A DNA stretch of 64,000 nt from Subtercola boreus (GTDB lineage: Bacteria > Actinomycetota > Actinomycetes > Actinomycetales > Microbacteriaceae): assembly GCF_003399625.1 (NCBI RefSeq), contig NZ_NBXA01000023.1, positions 175,183-239,182 of the forward strand. The letters run 5' to 3'. The translations under genes and the position numbers were made by a program. Under the pieces are notes generated by a model, which worked only from the letters and a program-made list of their open reading frames with translations, had not been told where the DNA came from and did no database searches. This document shows, in pieces, positions 1-7,735 of this stretch (positions are counted from its first letter, which is position 1; every line of letters starts with the position of its first letter).

Positions 1-300
1 GAGTTCGTCGTGCACCACGATCAGGCGCGATGGCTCGATCGAGTAGTACGAGAGCAACCCGGCCACCGGCCCGCCCGAGTTGTTCATGTAGCTGTTCGGC
101 TTGCCGAGTACGAACCGTGTACCACCCGGAACGAGCCTCCCTTCGGCGACCCGGGCGTTGGCCCTGTGCGCCTTGAAGGTGCCCCGGAATCGGGCAGCGA
201 GATCGTCGAGCACCATCTGGCCCACGTTGTGCCGATTGCCGGCGTACTCCGGGCCGGGGTTGCCGAGCCCGACGACGAGCCACTGGTCGTCAGCAGCCAT
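1..300 (-). CDS. pth: Peptidyl-tRNA hydrolase (3' part outside window)
   Basis: Releases tRNA from peptidyl-tRNA that drops off the ribosome, so it recycles tRNA in the cytoplasm. The first 100 residues are visible. They show the family N-terminus GNPGPEYAGNRHNVG with the catalytic His at residue 24, the substrate-binding SYMNNSGG at 70-77, and VVHDEL ending at residue 100 with the catalytic Asp at 98. The ATG is at 298-300. The gene lies 95 bp downstream of rplY on the same strand, the usual actinobacterial order. The C-terminal half is cut by the window edge. Confidence 0.96.
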   Translation of the reverse strand, partial: MAADDQWLVVGLGNPGPEYAGNRHNVGQMVLDDLAARFRGTFKAHRANARVAEGRLVPGGTRFVLGKPNSYMNNSGGPVAGLLSYYSIEPSRLIVVHDEL

Positions 301-347
301 GGCCGCACCGAACCTTTCGTGTGAAGACGCTGGGGGTGAAACACGTG

Positions 348-375
348 TGCCGCGGCGAACAAGGCCGCCGCGGCA
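348..375. terminator. GC-rich hairpin between rplY and pth
   Basis: A perfect 10-bp inverted repeat (TGCCGCGGCG / CGCCGCGGCA) with an 8-nt loop lies between the rplY stop and the pth start. It has no T tract. It may be a weak terminator or attenuator that reduces read-through from rplY into pth, or a processing hairpin. Confidence 0.5.
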
Positions 376-395
376 CAGGTGACAGGAACGAAGGA

Positions 396-1001
396 CTAGG
401 CGGGCGTCGGAGCGTCGGACGTCGATGCGTCGCCAGCCGACAGGCTGTCGCCGAGGTCCTGCTCCTCGGGGATGGAGACGGCGACGATGAGCTGGTCTTC
501 GTCTCCGACGAGAACAGCGCCCTCGGGCAGCTCGATGTCCTTGGCGAGCACCTGGGTGCCGGCCTCGGCGCCCTCGATGTTGACCGTGACGCGGGTCGGG
601 ATGTTCGTGGCGAGCACCTCGAGCAGCAGCGTGAACGTGTCGAGGTCTGCGGTTGCGCCGGAGACGGGCTCGCCCTCGACCTGCACGGTCACTTCGACCT
701 GCACGCGCTCACCGGCGCGCACGACGATGAGGTCGAGGTGCTCGATGATCTGGCGCACCGGGTCCTTCTGGACATCCTTGACCAGCGCGAGCTGCGTTGC
801 GCCTTCGATGTCGAGCTCGATGAGAGCGTTCGACTTGCGGATGAGCAGGAAGACCTCGTGGCCGGGCAGGCTCACGTGCTGGGGATCGGCACCGTGGCCG
901 TAGATCACGGCGGGAATCTTGCCGGCGGCACGGAGCTTGCGTGCAGCACCCTTGCCGAATGAGGTGCGGGTCTCCGCGATGATCTTGTTGTCGTCAGCCA
1001 T
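396..1001 (-). CDS. rplY: 50S ribosomal protein L25 / general stress protein Ctc
   Basis: 5S rRNA-binding large-subunit protein of the long (CTC) type. It is 201 aa, with an N-terminal L25 domain (about residues 1-95, including the motif KIPAVIYGHG) and a C-terminal TL5-like beta domain (about 96-185), followed by an acidic, Ser/Thr/Ala-rich tail. An A/G-rich Shine-Dalgarno-like stretch (CTCCAGGAG read on the minus strand) precedes the ATG. It sits upstream of pth. In many actinobacteria prs and glmU lie directly upstream; here an 8-kb block separates them. Confidence 0.95.
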   Translation of the reverse strand: MADDNKIIAETRTSFGKGAARKLRAAGKIPAVIYGHGADPQHVSLPGHEVFLLIRKSNALIELDIEGATQLALVKDVQKDPVRQIIEHLDLIVVRAGERVQVEVTVQVEGEPVSGATADLDTFTLLLEVLATNIPTRVTVNIEGAEAGTQVLAKDIELPEGAVLVGDEDQLIVAVSIPEEQDLGDSLSAGDASTSDAPTPA

Positions 1002-1194
1002 GGTTTTCTCCTGGAGGCTAGAAGGGGGGTGTGTTCAACTCGAACGCATCAGCGTGAGGAAAGACCGTAAGCCTCGTCCACCGCGTCGATCACGGATGCC
1101 GGGGGCATCCCTCGCCGAAGTTCAGTCTGTAAGTCTACACCTCCGGCAGACGACGGCGGCACGAGTCCTCAGCAGAATGTGCAATACTGAGCAT

Positions 1195-3486
1195 ATGTCA
1201 CTTAAGATCACGTCCTTCCGCCGGAGAGTCGCCCCACCAGCGTTCGTTCTCGGCGCCCTCCTGCTGGTGAGCGTGCTCTCTCCCCTGTCTGCGCCGGGCG
1301 CACACGCCATGCTCGGTGAATGCGGTGCCCCCTACATCCAGTGGAAAGACGGGGTGACCAATTCCTATGAAGACCCGACCGGTGGCGGGCACATGACCGA
1401 GACAGGAATCAAGGGCCAGCTGATCGTCCCCCAGTGCGACATCGTGGAAGCGCCCGTACCCGGTGACGGTGGCGATACCGGTGGCGGGGCAGGTACACCC
1501 CCGCCTGCTCCGCCCGGCCCCAAGCTGCCTGCCCCTCCGGCATCGGTGCCCGCGGGCGCTGCGCCCATGTGTGCGGAGGGCGCGAACAACCACACTCCCG
1601 GCGTGGACTCCTCGGAGGGACTCGGATCGGGCGACATCGTCGCGACCAACGTCGAGCAGGGCCTCAATACGGGCAACATCGTGCCCTCGGAGACGACGGC
1701 TGCCGACCGTCTCGCTTTCCCCGGCGTCGGCGCCAGCCGGTTCGTCTCCCTCGATGTGAACGTGGGCCCCGCCCAGGGCGGAACAGCCGACGGGAACCCG
1801 TACGAAGGCCTCACCCCGGAGAATGCGGCGCAGGCTCTCTACGAGCCGGGCGGCAGCATCGTGTGGACCGAGGTGGGCCCGAAAGGCCAGGTCATCCGGG
1901 TCGCTGGAGCAGCACTGATCAAAGCGGCGGGCAGGGCCATCGCTGGAGTACCCAACGGGCACTCGGAATTCATCAAAGTCCTGATGAGGTCGGATGCGTA
2001 CAGCCGGCTCGTCACCTATCAGCGCCTGACCGAGCTCTACCATGACTACGCCCGAACGCCGGGCGCCATCTTACTTCTCGATCTCATCGAGAATCTGATG
2101 CACGACATCGAGCTGTACATCGATCTCGGTGACACGTCCTCAGCCGGTGACGCGGCATCCTTCTATGCCGATGCGTCGACCCAGGGCATCGGGCCCGACC
2201 ATGTCGTCGGCAACCCCAACGGCGGCGCGTGTGGCCATCTCCAGTCCGCCAGCGCCGTCGACACGAGTGGGGCGACCCTGACGGGGGGAGGCGCTCACTG
2301 GGTGCATGTGACGCTTGTCGGCACTCTGCACGGCACTCTCGTCGATCGGCTGAAGACTGCGGCTCCGACGGCACACTGCCCCTCTGTGGAGCTGGATGCC
2401 ATCGCCGGACAGGTCACGATGGCTGCGGTGACCTCTGGATGCACCGCGCCGATCCAGAACGTGAGGCTTCTGACCCGCAGCCAGGTGGCGGATGCCACAA
2501 CCCCGACGAGTGCACTCAAGCTCGATGCACTCATGGTCCCGGGCAGCAGCCTCACCCAGGACATCGCGGCGCAACTCTCCGTTTTCCGTCGCTTCTCGGT
2601 GTACCCCACTGATCCCGGCTACGGGGTGCGTGACTCCGTCTCAGCTCTGGCCGAGGGCAACACGAGCCTGTCGATGTCCACCGACGGGTATGGGCAGCTC
2701 TACTACAAGCCGCCGGCGAGTGTCGGAGGTGGAGTGGACGGCCTCGCGGCGGTAGCTACCGACACCTCGGGTCACGATCATCCCTTCATCATCAAGGTGG
2801 CAGTGAAATCGCCACCCACCTGCAGCGAGGGCGCAGCGACGCGGTTCATCGGCTCCGACCACACCGTCTACATCCAAGACGGTGTGCTTGAGCTGATGCG
2901 TGCCCAATCGTTCACCATCGATCCCAAGACCTTCTGCGAAACGGACTACCGGGACTCCTACCGGGTGATCATCGAGAACGGAATCGGGGGAACCACGGCG
3001 AAAGTGAATACCGATGGAACGGTGACGTACTCATGGACGGACCCAGACGTGGTCGGAGATCATTCGTCGATCACGGTGACGGCCTGGGATGAGAAGACCG
3101 GGGCACCCAGCACAACCGTCGACATTCCGATCCACGTGCGCGACGTGGTGCCGGTCTGCGACGACGTCCACATCGAATACGACAGGGCTGCGATGAAAGG
3201 CGCGCCCGTGAAGATTCCGCTGAAGTGCACGATGACGGGCGGCCTGAAGGTTCTCCACCCGCTCATTCCGCAACTTCTCCTGGGCGAGGACGCCGGGGCG
3301 CGCCTGAAGGTCTCGAGCGGCGTGCTCACTGCAGGAACCGACGGCGTCACGTTCACTCCGGACTCGGGGGCATCGGCCAGCACCATCGCCGCGCAGGCAA
3401 AGGTCTGGAACGAAGACCCCAGGGGCCCCTGGAACATCTTCAATCGTTCCAGCGCACCGTTCACCGTCGCGGTGATCGTGAAGTGA
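1195..3486 (+). CDS. Large secreted protein of unknown function
   Basis: 763 aa. I do not recognise a defined family. The N-terminus is a classical Sec signal (RRR at 9-11, a hydrophobic run, likely cleavage after GAHA near residue 39). A Gly/Pro-rich linker follows (about 93-125, PPPAPPGPKLPAPP). The long middle part has several Cys. The C-terminal third (about 570-720) resembles bacterial Ig-like or cadherin-like repeats, with the pattern GTVTYSWTDPD and a closing VDIPIHV strand. No LPXTG sorting signal or C-terminal membrane anchor is visible, so it is probably released or held non-covalently. The ATG at 1195 is chosen because the signal peptide starts there and an AATACT hexamer lies exactly 6 nt upstream. 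The open frame continues upstream to 919 but overlaps rplY. Confidence 0.8.
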   Translation: MSLKITSFRRRVAPPAFVLGALLLVSVLSPLSAPGAHAMLGECGAPYIQWKDGVTNSYEDPTGGGHMTETGIKGQLIVPQCDIVEAPVPGDGGDTGGGAGTPPPAPPGPKLPAPPASVPAGAAPMCAEGANNHTPGVDSSEGLGSGDIVATNVEQGLNTGNIVPSETTAADRLAFPGVGASRFVSLDVNVGPAQGGTADGNPYEGLTPENAAQALYEPGGSIVWTEVGPKGQVIRVAGAALIKAAGRAIAGVPNGHSEFIKVLMRSDAYSRLVTYQRLTELYHDYARTPGAILLLDLIENLMHDIELYIDLGDTSSAGDAASFYADASTQGIGPDHVVGNPNGGACGHLQSASAVDTSGATLTGGGAHWVHVTLVGTLHGTLVDRLKTAAPTAHCPSVELDAIAGQVTMAAVTSGCTAPIQNVRLLTRSQVADATTPTSALKLDALMVPGSSLTQDIAAQLSVFRRFSVYPTDPGYGVRDSVSALAEGNTSLSMSTDGYGQLYYKPPASVGGGVDGLAAVATDTSGHDHPFIIKVAVKSPPTCSEGAATRFIGSDHTVYIQDGVLELMRAQSFTIDPKTFCETDYRDSYRVIIENGIGGTTAKVNTDGTVTYSWTDPDVVGDHSSITVTAWDEKTGAPSTTVDIPIHVRDVVPVCDDVHIEYDRAAMKGAPVKIPLKCTMTGGLKVLHPLIPQLLLGEDAGARLKVSSGVLTAGTDGVTFTPDSGASASTIAAQAKVWNEDPRGPWNIFNRSSAPFTVAVIVK

Positions 3487-3498
3487 CGCGAGCGGGGG

Positions 3499-4461
3499 TC
3501 AGCCTGCGGTCGTGGCGATCAGCAGCGCATCCAGAGCCATCGACGCACCGTAGAGCACGGCGAGCACGACGTACCCCAGCACCTCCCGGCGCGTACCGAT
3601 GCCGGGCTTGTGCCACCACGCAAAGACCCGGAAGATCCAGGGGGCGACCAGCCACCCCAGCAGCTGCGTGCTCACGACATTCCCGATGAACAGGCTCAGC
3701 CAGAACGGCACCCCGCTCAGGAACGGCGTCGCTACGAGGTAGCCGAACAGAAAGACGATCGGGTAGAGCACCAACAGAACGAGCAGGTTGTCCTTGAAGA
3801 TCATGAGGCGGCTGGGCCGGTCGGTGTTCCAGAAGGTGAACCCGTAGTTCGCTTTCGAGACCCGGGTGTCCGACGCGTAGGCCTCGCCCTCGGCCAGCAG
3901 CTTGCGGCGCTGCGGCGAATCCGTCCAGGCCGCGAGGTGCTCGTCGGTGTCGAAGCTCAGGATGACCGTCCAGTCCTCCTGCACACCGGGCGTCGGGCGT
4001 TCGATCTTGTGCCCCTGGAAGCCGGGGAAGTTCGCCTCGGCCGCCGAGATCCTGCGCTGCCAGCTGAGGAACGCCGCTTCGTCGGCCGGCTCGACGCGGC
4101 TGGTGACGATGATGGATGCCGCATCCGGAGTCTTCCGTTCATCCTCGGTGACGAGGTGGATCTCCTCCTGGCCGACAAAGTGCCCCTTGATCTCGTCGAA
4201 CAGGGCCGCCCGCTCGGAGCTCTGCAGCCAGCTCCGGGCCGCCTCGACGTTCACGAAGCGCTGCACGAGCACCCAGTCGGTCTGCGACGGCGGCGACGGC
4301 TCGATGACCTCGCGGCCGAGGAAACCCGGCCAGGTCGCGAGAACGTTGCCGAGCTTCCGCTGCCAGGCCCGGTAGGCGTCGTCGCTGCCCGGCAGCACAC
4401 GGCGTTGGATGATCAGCGAGACCGCGGGCCCCTGAGTGGTGGTGCCCACCGTCGTCGCCAC
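3499..4461 (-). CDS. Tandem antibiotic-biosynthesis-monooxygenase (ABM) domain membrane protein
   Basis: 320 aa. Two consecutive ferredoxin-like ABM domains (about residues 12-105 and 113-205) share the pattern YRAWQRKL..WPGF.G / FLSWQRRI..FPGFQG, as expected from an internal duplication. Three or four hydrophobic segments follow (about 224-315: LLVLLVLYPIVFLFGYL, FWLSLFIGNVVS, VLGYVVLAVLYGASM). ABM domains bind small aromatic or heme-like ligands, and some are oxygenases; the substrate here is unknown. The gene starts 2 bp after the guanine deaminase stop, so it is translationally linked to it. It is convergent with the secreted-protein gene. Confidence 0.8.
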   Translation of the reverse strand: MATTVGTTTQGPAVSLIIQRRVLPGSDDAYRAWQRKLGNVLATWPGFLGREVIEPSPPSQTDWVLVQRFVNVEAARSWLQSSERAALFDEIKGHFVGQEEIHLVTEDERKTPDAASIIVTSRVEPADEAAFLSWQRRISAAEANFPGFQGHKIERPTPGVQEDWTVILSFDTDEHLAAWTDSPQRRKLLAEGEAYASDTRVSKANYGFTFWNTDRPSRLMIFKDNLLVLLVLYPIVFLFGYLVATPFLSGVPFWLSLFIGNVVSTQLLGWLVAPWIFRVFAWWHKPGIGTRREVLGYVVLAVLYGASMALDALLIATTAG

Positions 4462-4463
4462 GC

Positions 4464-5861
4464 TCAGCCCTTCTTGTAGGCTCGCGAGCCGTACACCCAG
4501 GTCTCGTCGACAGCACGTTCGTCTCCGACGATCATGATGCCGAAGAGCATGTTCGCCGCGTCATCCATCGTCACCGGGTCGCCACCGTCGGCGATGAGCG
4601 AGGAGTGCCAGTCGGCGCCGGGAGGGCCCTGGGTCCAGTCGAGGGCGACGAAGTCCGCCTCCTTGCCGATTTCGAAGCTGCCGACCCGGTCGTCGATGTA
4701 GAGCCCTTCGGCTCCACCGAGCGTGATTGACCAGAAGGCGCGGTAGGCGCTGAGCTTGTTGCGCTCCGACTCGGCCGTCGCCATCTTCGCGGGGTCGACG
4801 CTGCCGTCGAGGATGGTGTTGTTGATCATCCCGACCTTGTAGGCACCGTCGAGCACGGCGAGCATCGAGAAGCGGTTGCCGCCGCCCATGTCGGTGCCGA
4901 ACGACATGCGCACGCGCTGCTCGGGGTCAGTCGCCTTGCCGAGCCGGAACATGCCGCTGCCGAGGAAGAGGTTCGAGTGCGGGCAGAACGTGACAGAGGC
5001 ATCCTTGTCGTGGATGCGCTTGAATTCGTCGTCCGAGAGCCAGACGGCGTGGCCGCCGGAGAACTTCGGGCCGACCAGGTTGTACTTCTCGTAGACCGCC
5101 AGATAGTCGTCGCATTCGGGGTGGAGTGCGAGAACGCCCCGGATCTCGTGCGGGTTCTCGCTGATGTGCGTGTTCACCCAGGTGTCGGGGTACTCCTTCT
5201 TCAGCTGCTCGCACCGCTCCATCTGCGCGGGGCTCGATCCGAAGGCGAAGCGCGGCGTGACAGCGTAGAGGTTCCGGCCCACATTGTGGTACTTCTCGAT
5301 CAGCGTCCTGCTGTTCTCGTAGAAGCTGTCGGCGGTGTCGGCGAAGTAGTCGGGGGCATTCTGGTCGATGCCGGTGAGCCCGGCGATCATCCGCATCGAG
5401 CGGCGGGTGGCCTCTTCGAAGAACTCCTCGGTGCAGACCGGCGCCGTGCTCGTGAAGACCTGTGCCGTCGTGGTGCCGGAGGCCAGCAGGTTGTCGAAGA
5501 ACCGGACCGCGCCGTCTTTGGCGTACGCGCGGTCGGCATAGCGCGCCTCTTCGGGGAACACCCACTTCTGCAGCCACGGCAGCAGCTGGAGGCCGAACGC
5601 GCCGAGCACCCGGGTCTGCGGAAAGTGGATGTGCCCGTCGATGAAGCCCGGAGTGATGATGCGGTGCTCGATGTGGGTCACGTCGATGTCAGCGAACTCG
5701 TCGATGATCTCGCCGTATGCTCCGAAGGCGATGATGATGCCGTCTTCGACGACCATCAGGCCGTCGGAGAGGAACCGGGCCGACGCCTCCTCATCGCCGA
5801 CATGCTTCCACGGGTCGTCGACGAAGTCGAAGAATGTGCCTCGGATGCCAGTGATACTCAC
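4464..5861 (-). CDS. guaD: Guanine deaminase
   Basis: Hydrolyses guanine to xanthine and ammonia (purine salvage and catabolism). 465 aa, amidohydrolase superfamily. The zinc site is visible: PGFIDGHIHFPQ (HxH), THISEN (His), GGHAVWLSD (His) and FGTDMGGG (Asp). The substrate-binding FCPHSNLFLGSGMF is the guanine-deaminase version of this motif. The GTG at 5861 is chosen because GAGAGG lies about 9 nt upstream and the protein then begins SITGIRGTFFDF, like relatives. The frame stays open upstream across the gnd promoter but without homology. It forms an operon with the downstream ABM membrane protein and is divergent from gnd across a 156-bp region with G/C-tract inverted repeats. Confidence 0.92.
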   Translation of the reverse strand: MSITGIRGTFFDFVDDPWKHVGDEEASARFLSDGLMVVEDGIIIAFGAYGEIIDEFADIDVTHIEHRIITPGFIDGHIHFPQTRVLGAFGLQLLPWLQKWVFPEEARYADRAYAKDGAVRFFDNLLASGTTTAQVFTSTAPVCTEEFFEEATRRSMRMIAGLTGIDQNAPDYFADTADSFYENSRTLIEKYHNVGRNLYAVTPRFAFGSSPAQMERCEQLKKEYPDTWVNTHISENPHEIRGVLALHPECDDYLAVYEKYNLVGPKFSGGHAVWLSDDEFKRIHDKDASVTFCPHSNLFLGSGMFRLGKATDPEQRVRMSFGTDMGGGNRFSMLAVLDGAYKVGMINNTILDGSVDPAKMATAESERNKLSAYRAFWSITLGGAEGLYIDDRVGSFEIGKEADFVALDWTQGPPGADWHSSLIADGGDPVTMDDAANMLFGIMIVGDERAVDETWVYGSRAYKKG

Positions 5862-5901
5862 GATGTGTCGCCTCTCTAGGGGGGTGCTCGGTGCGATCCT
5901 A

Positions 5902-5950
5902 TTACCCCCGTACCCCGGACTGGGGGCAATTGACCACATAGGGGGGTAGT
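5902..5950. promoter_or_regulatory. G/C-tract inverted repeat, possible CsoR/RcnR/FrmR-type operator
   Basis: Between guaD and gnd, TTACCCCCGTA (5902-5912) and ATAGGGGGGTAGT (5938-5950) form an imperfect inverted repeat. The right half resembles the A/T-flanked six-G tract recognised by CsoR/RcnR/FrmR-family metal or formaldehyde sensors. It could control one or both divergent genes. No regulator of that family is encoded in the window. Confidence 0.35.
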
Positions 5951-6017
5951 CATCCCCCACCGGGGCCTTCGGGGTGAAAGCACTACGCTTGAAAGGGCAC
6001 TTATCTGGAGGAAGAAC

Positions 6018-7475
6018 ATGGCTGGAACAAGCGAAGCGACTGCGAACATCGGTGTTGTCGGGCTTGCTGTGATGGGATCGAATCTCGCACGCAACCTCGC
6101 GAGCCGCGAAGGCAACACGGTGGCCGTCTACAACCGCTCGGTGGAGCGAACGAACCTGCTCATCGACGAACATCCAGAGGCCGGCTTCGTCGCCAGCGAG
6201 AAGATCGAGGACTTCGTCGCCTCCCTCACGAAGCCGCGCACGGCCATCATCATGGTGCAGGCCGGGAAGGGCACCGATGCGGTCATCTCCCAGCTCGCCG
6301 AACTGTTCGAACCGGGCGACATCATCGTCGACGGCGGCAACTCTCTCTTCACCGACACCATCCGCCGCGAGGAGGCGATCACGCCGACCGGTATCCACTT
6401 CGTCGGCACCGGCATCTCGGGCGGCGAGGAGGGCGCGCTGAAGGGCCCCTCGATCATGCCCGGCGGGTCGGATGAGTCGTGGAAGACCCTCGGCCCCATC
6501 CTGAAGTCGATCGCCGCCATCGCCGAGGGCGAGCCCTGCGTGACCCACGTGGGCACGGGCGGCGCCGGCCACTTCGTCAAGATGATCCACAACGGCATCG
6601 AGTACGCCGACATGCAGCTGATCGCCGAGTCGTACGACCTGCTCACGAAGGTCGGCGGCCTGAGCCCGCGCGCTGCGGCCGACGTCTTCACCGAGTGGAA
6701 CTCGGGCGACCTGGAGTCGTACCTGATCGAGATCACGGCCGAGGTTCTCAAGCAGGTCGACGCCTCGACCGGCAAGCCGTTCGTCGACATCGTGCTCGAC
6801 CAGGCCGGGTCGAAGGGCACCGGCGTCTGGACCGTGCAGAACGCGCTCGACCTGGGCGTGCCCGTGGGCGGCATCGCCGAGGCCGTCTTCGCGCGGGCCG
6901 TGTCATCGCACCCCGAGCAGCGGGAAGCCGCGCAGGCCGTCATCACGTCTCGCCCCTCCCCCGTGTCGGTCGGCGACTCGTTCAGCGACGACGTCAACGC
7001 CGCGCTCTACGCCTCGAAGGTCGTCGCGTACGCGCAGGGCTTCGACGCCATCATCGCCGGGGCCGAGAAGTACGGCTGGGACATCAACAAGGGCAACATC
7101 GCGAAGATCTGGCGGGGCGGCTGCATCATCCGGGCCCAGTTCCTGAACCGAATCGTCGAGGCGTACGACAAGAACCCGGGCCTGAAGACGCTGCTCGCCG
7201 ACCCGTACTTCGCCTCGGCGGTTGCCAACGGTGAGGCCGCATGGCGCCGGATCGTGTCGACTGCGGCGCTCTCGGGCATCCCGGTTCCCGGCTTCAGCTC
7301 GGCGCTCAGCTACTACGACTCGCTCGCGTCGAAGCGTCTGCCGGCCTCGCTCGTGCAGGCGCAGCGCGACTTCTTCGGAGCGCACACCTACAAGCGCGTC
7401 GACAAGGAGGGTACGTTCCACACCCTCTGGTCGGGCGACCGCACCGAGATCGAGACCGAGGGCAGCTCGCACTAG
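6018..7475 (+). CDS. gnd: 6-phosphogluconate dehydrogenase, decarboxylating (NADP-type)
   Basis: Oxidative pentose phosphate pathway: 6-phosphogluconate + NADP to ribulose 5-phosphate + CO2 + NADPH. 485 aa, the long homodimeric form. Visible are the Rossmann motif GLAVMGSNLARNLA near the N-terminus, GTGISGGEEGALKGPSIMPGG in the substrate site, and HFVKMIHNGIEY with the catalytic Lys. A strong GGAGGAAG ribosome-binding site precedes the ATG. It is monocistronic, with a long inverted repeat 15 bp after the stop. Confidence 0.97.
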   Translation: MAGTSEATANIGVVGLAVMGSNLARNLASREGNTVAVYNRSVERTNLLIDEHPEAGFVASEKIEDFVASLTKPRTAIIMVQAGKGTDAVISQLAELFEPGDIIVDGGNSLFTDTIRREEAITPTGIHFVGTGISGGEEGALKGPSIMPGGSDESWKTLGPILKSIAAIAEGEPCVTHVGTGGAGHFVKMIHNGIEYADMQLIAESYDLLTKVGGLSPRAAADVFTEWNSGDLESYLIEITAEVLKQVDASTGKPFVDIVLDQAGSKGTGVWTVQNALDLGVPVGGIAEAVFARAVSSHPEQREAAQAVITSRPSPVSVGDSFSDDVNAALYASKVVAYAQGFDAIIAGAEKYGWDINKGNIAKIWRGGCIIRAQFLNRIVEAYDKNPGLKTLLADPYFASAVANGEAAWRRIVSTAALSGIPVPGFSSALSYYDSLASKRLPASLVQAQRDFFGAHTYKRVDKEGTFHTLWSGDRTEIETEGSSH

Positions 7476-7490
7476 CCGCGAAGCGCCGTC

Positions 7491-7555
7491 GTAGAAGAGG
7501 ATGACGCACACGTTGAGGCTCACCCAGCCGTAGCGCGTGCGTCATCCTCTTTTAC
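7491..7555. terminator. 22-bp inverted repeat after gnd, member of a repeated hairpin family
   Basis: Arms at 7491-7512 and 7534-7555, beginning GTAGAAGAGGA and ending TCCTCTTTTAC, pair over 22 bp with one mismatch and one G-U. The loop is 21 nt. The position 15 bp after gnd and the T-rich end of the arm fit a transcription terminator. The arm start recurs in the hairpin at 23909-23974, so the two belong to one family. Confidence 0.65.
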
Positions 7556-7558
7556 GTC

Positions 7559-7639
7559 GCCGGTCGCCGACCCGCAGAGTCGTTCGCGGGTCGCCGACCC
7601 GCAGGGTCGTTGGCCGGTCGCCGACCCGCAGGGCCCGCG
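7559..7639. repeat. Three tandem 27-bp repeats upstream of the SDR gene
   Basis: Units at 7559-7585, 7586-7612 and 7613-7639 share the core GGTCGCCGACCCGCAG. Unit 2 differs from unit 1 at three positions, and unit 3 diverges at its end. Each contains GGTCGCCGACC, an interrupted palindrome that a dimeric regulator could bind. The array lies about 100 bp before the SDR start. Confidence 0.85.
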
Positions 7640-7723
7640 GAGCCCGGGGAGCCCGCGACCGAATTGTTGCAGGACCGTTGGCAGAACCGGCCGGAAGTCC
7701 GAGTGGCTGTCAGCGGATGGGCG

Positions 7724-7729
7724 GATAAT
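7724..7729 (+). promoter_or_regulatory. -10-like GATAAT giving a leaderless SDR transcript
   Basis: GATAAT ends 6 nt before the ATG at 7736, and no Shine-Dalgarno sequence is present. This spacing would put the transcription start at the A of the start codon. Confidence 0.5.
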
Positions 7730-7735
7730 TTGTGC

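Noticed and set aside
7559..7639. CRISPR-like array
   Set aside because: The 27-bp units are directly adjacent with no unique spacers, and there are no cas genes in the window.
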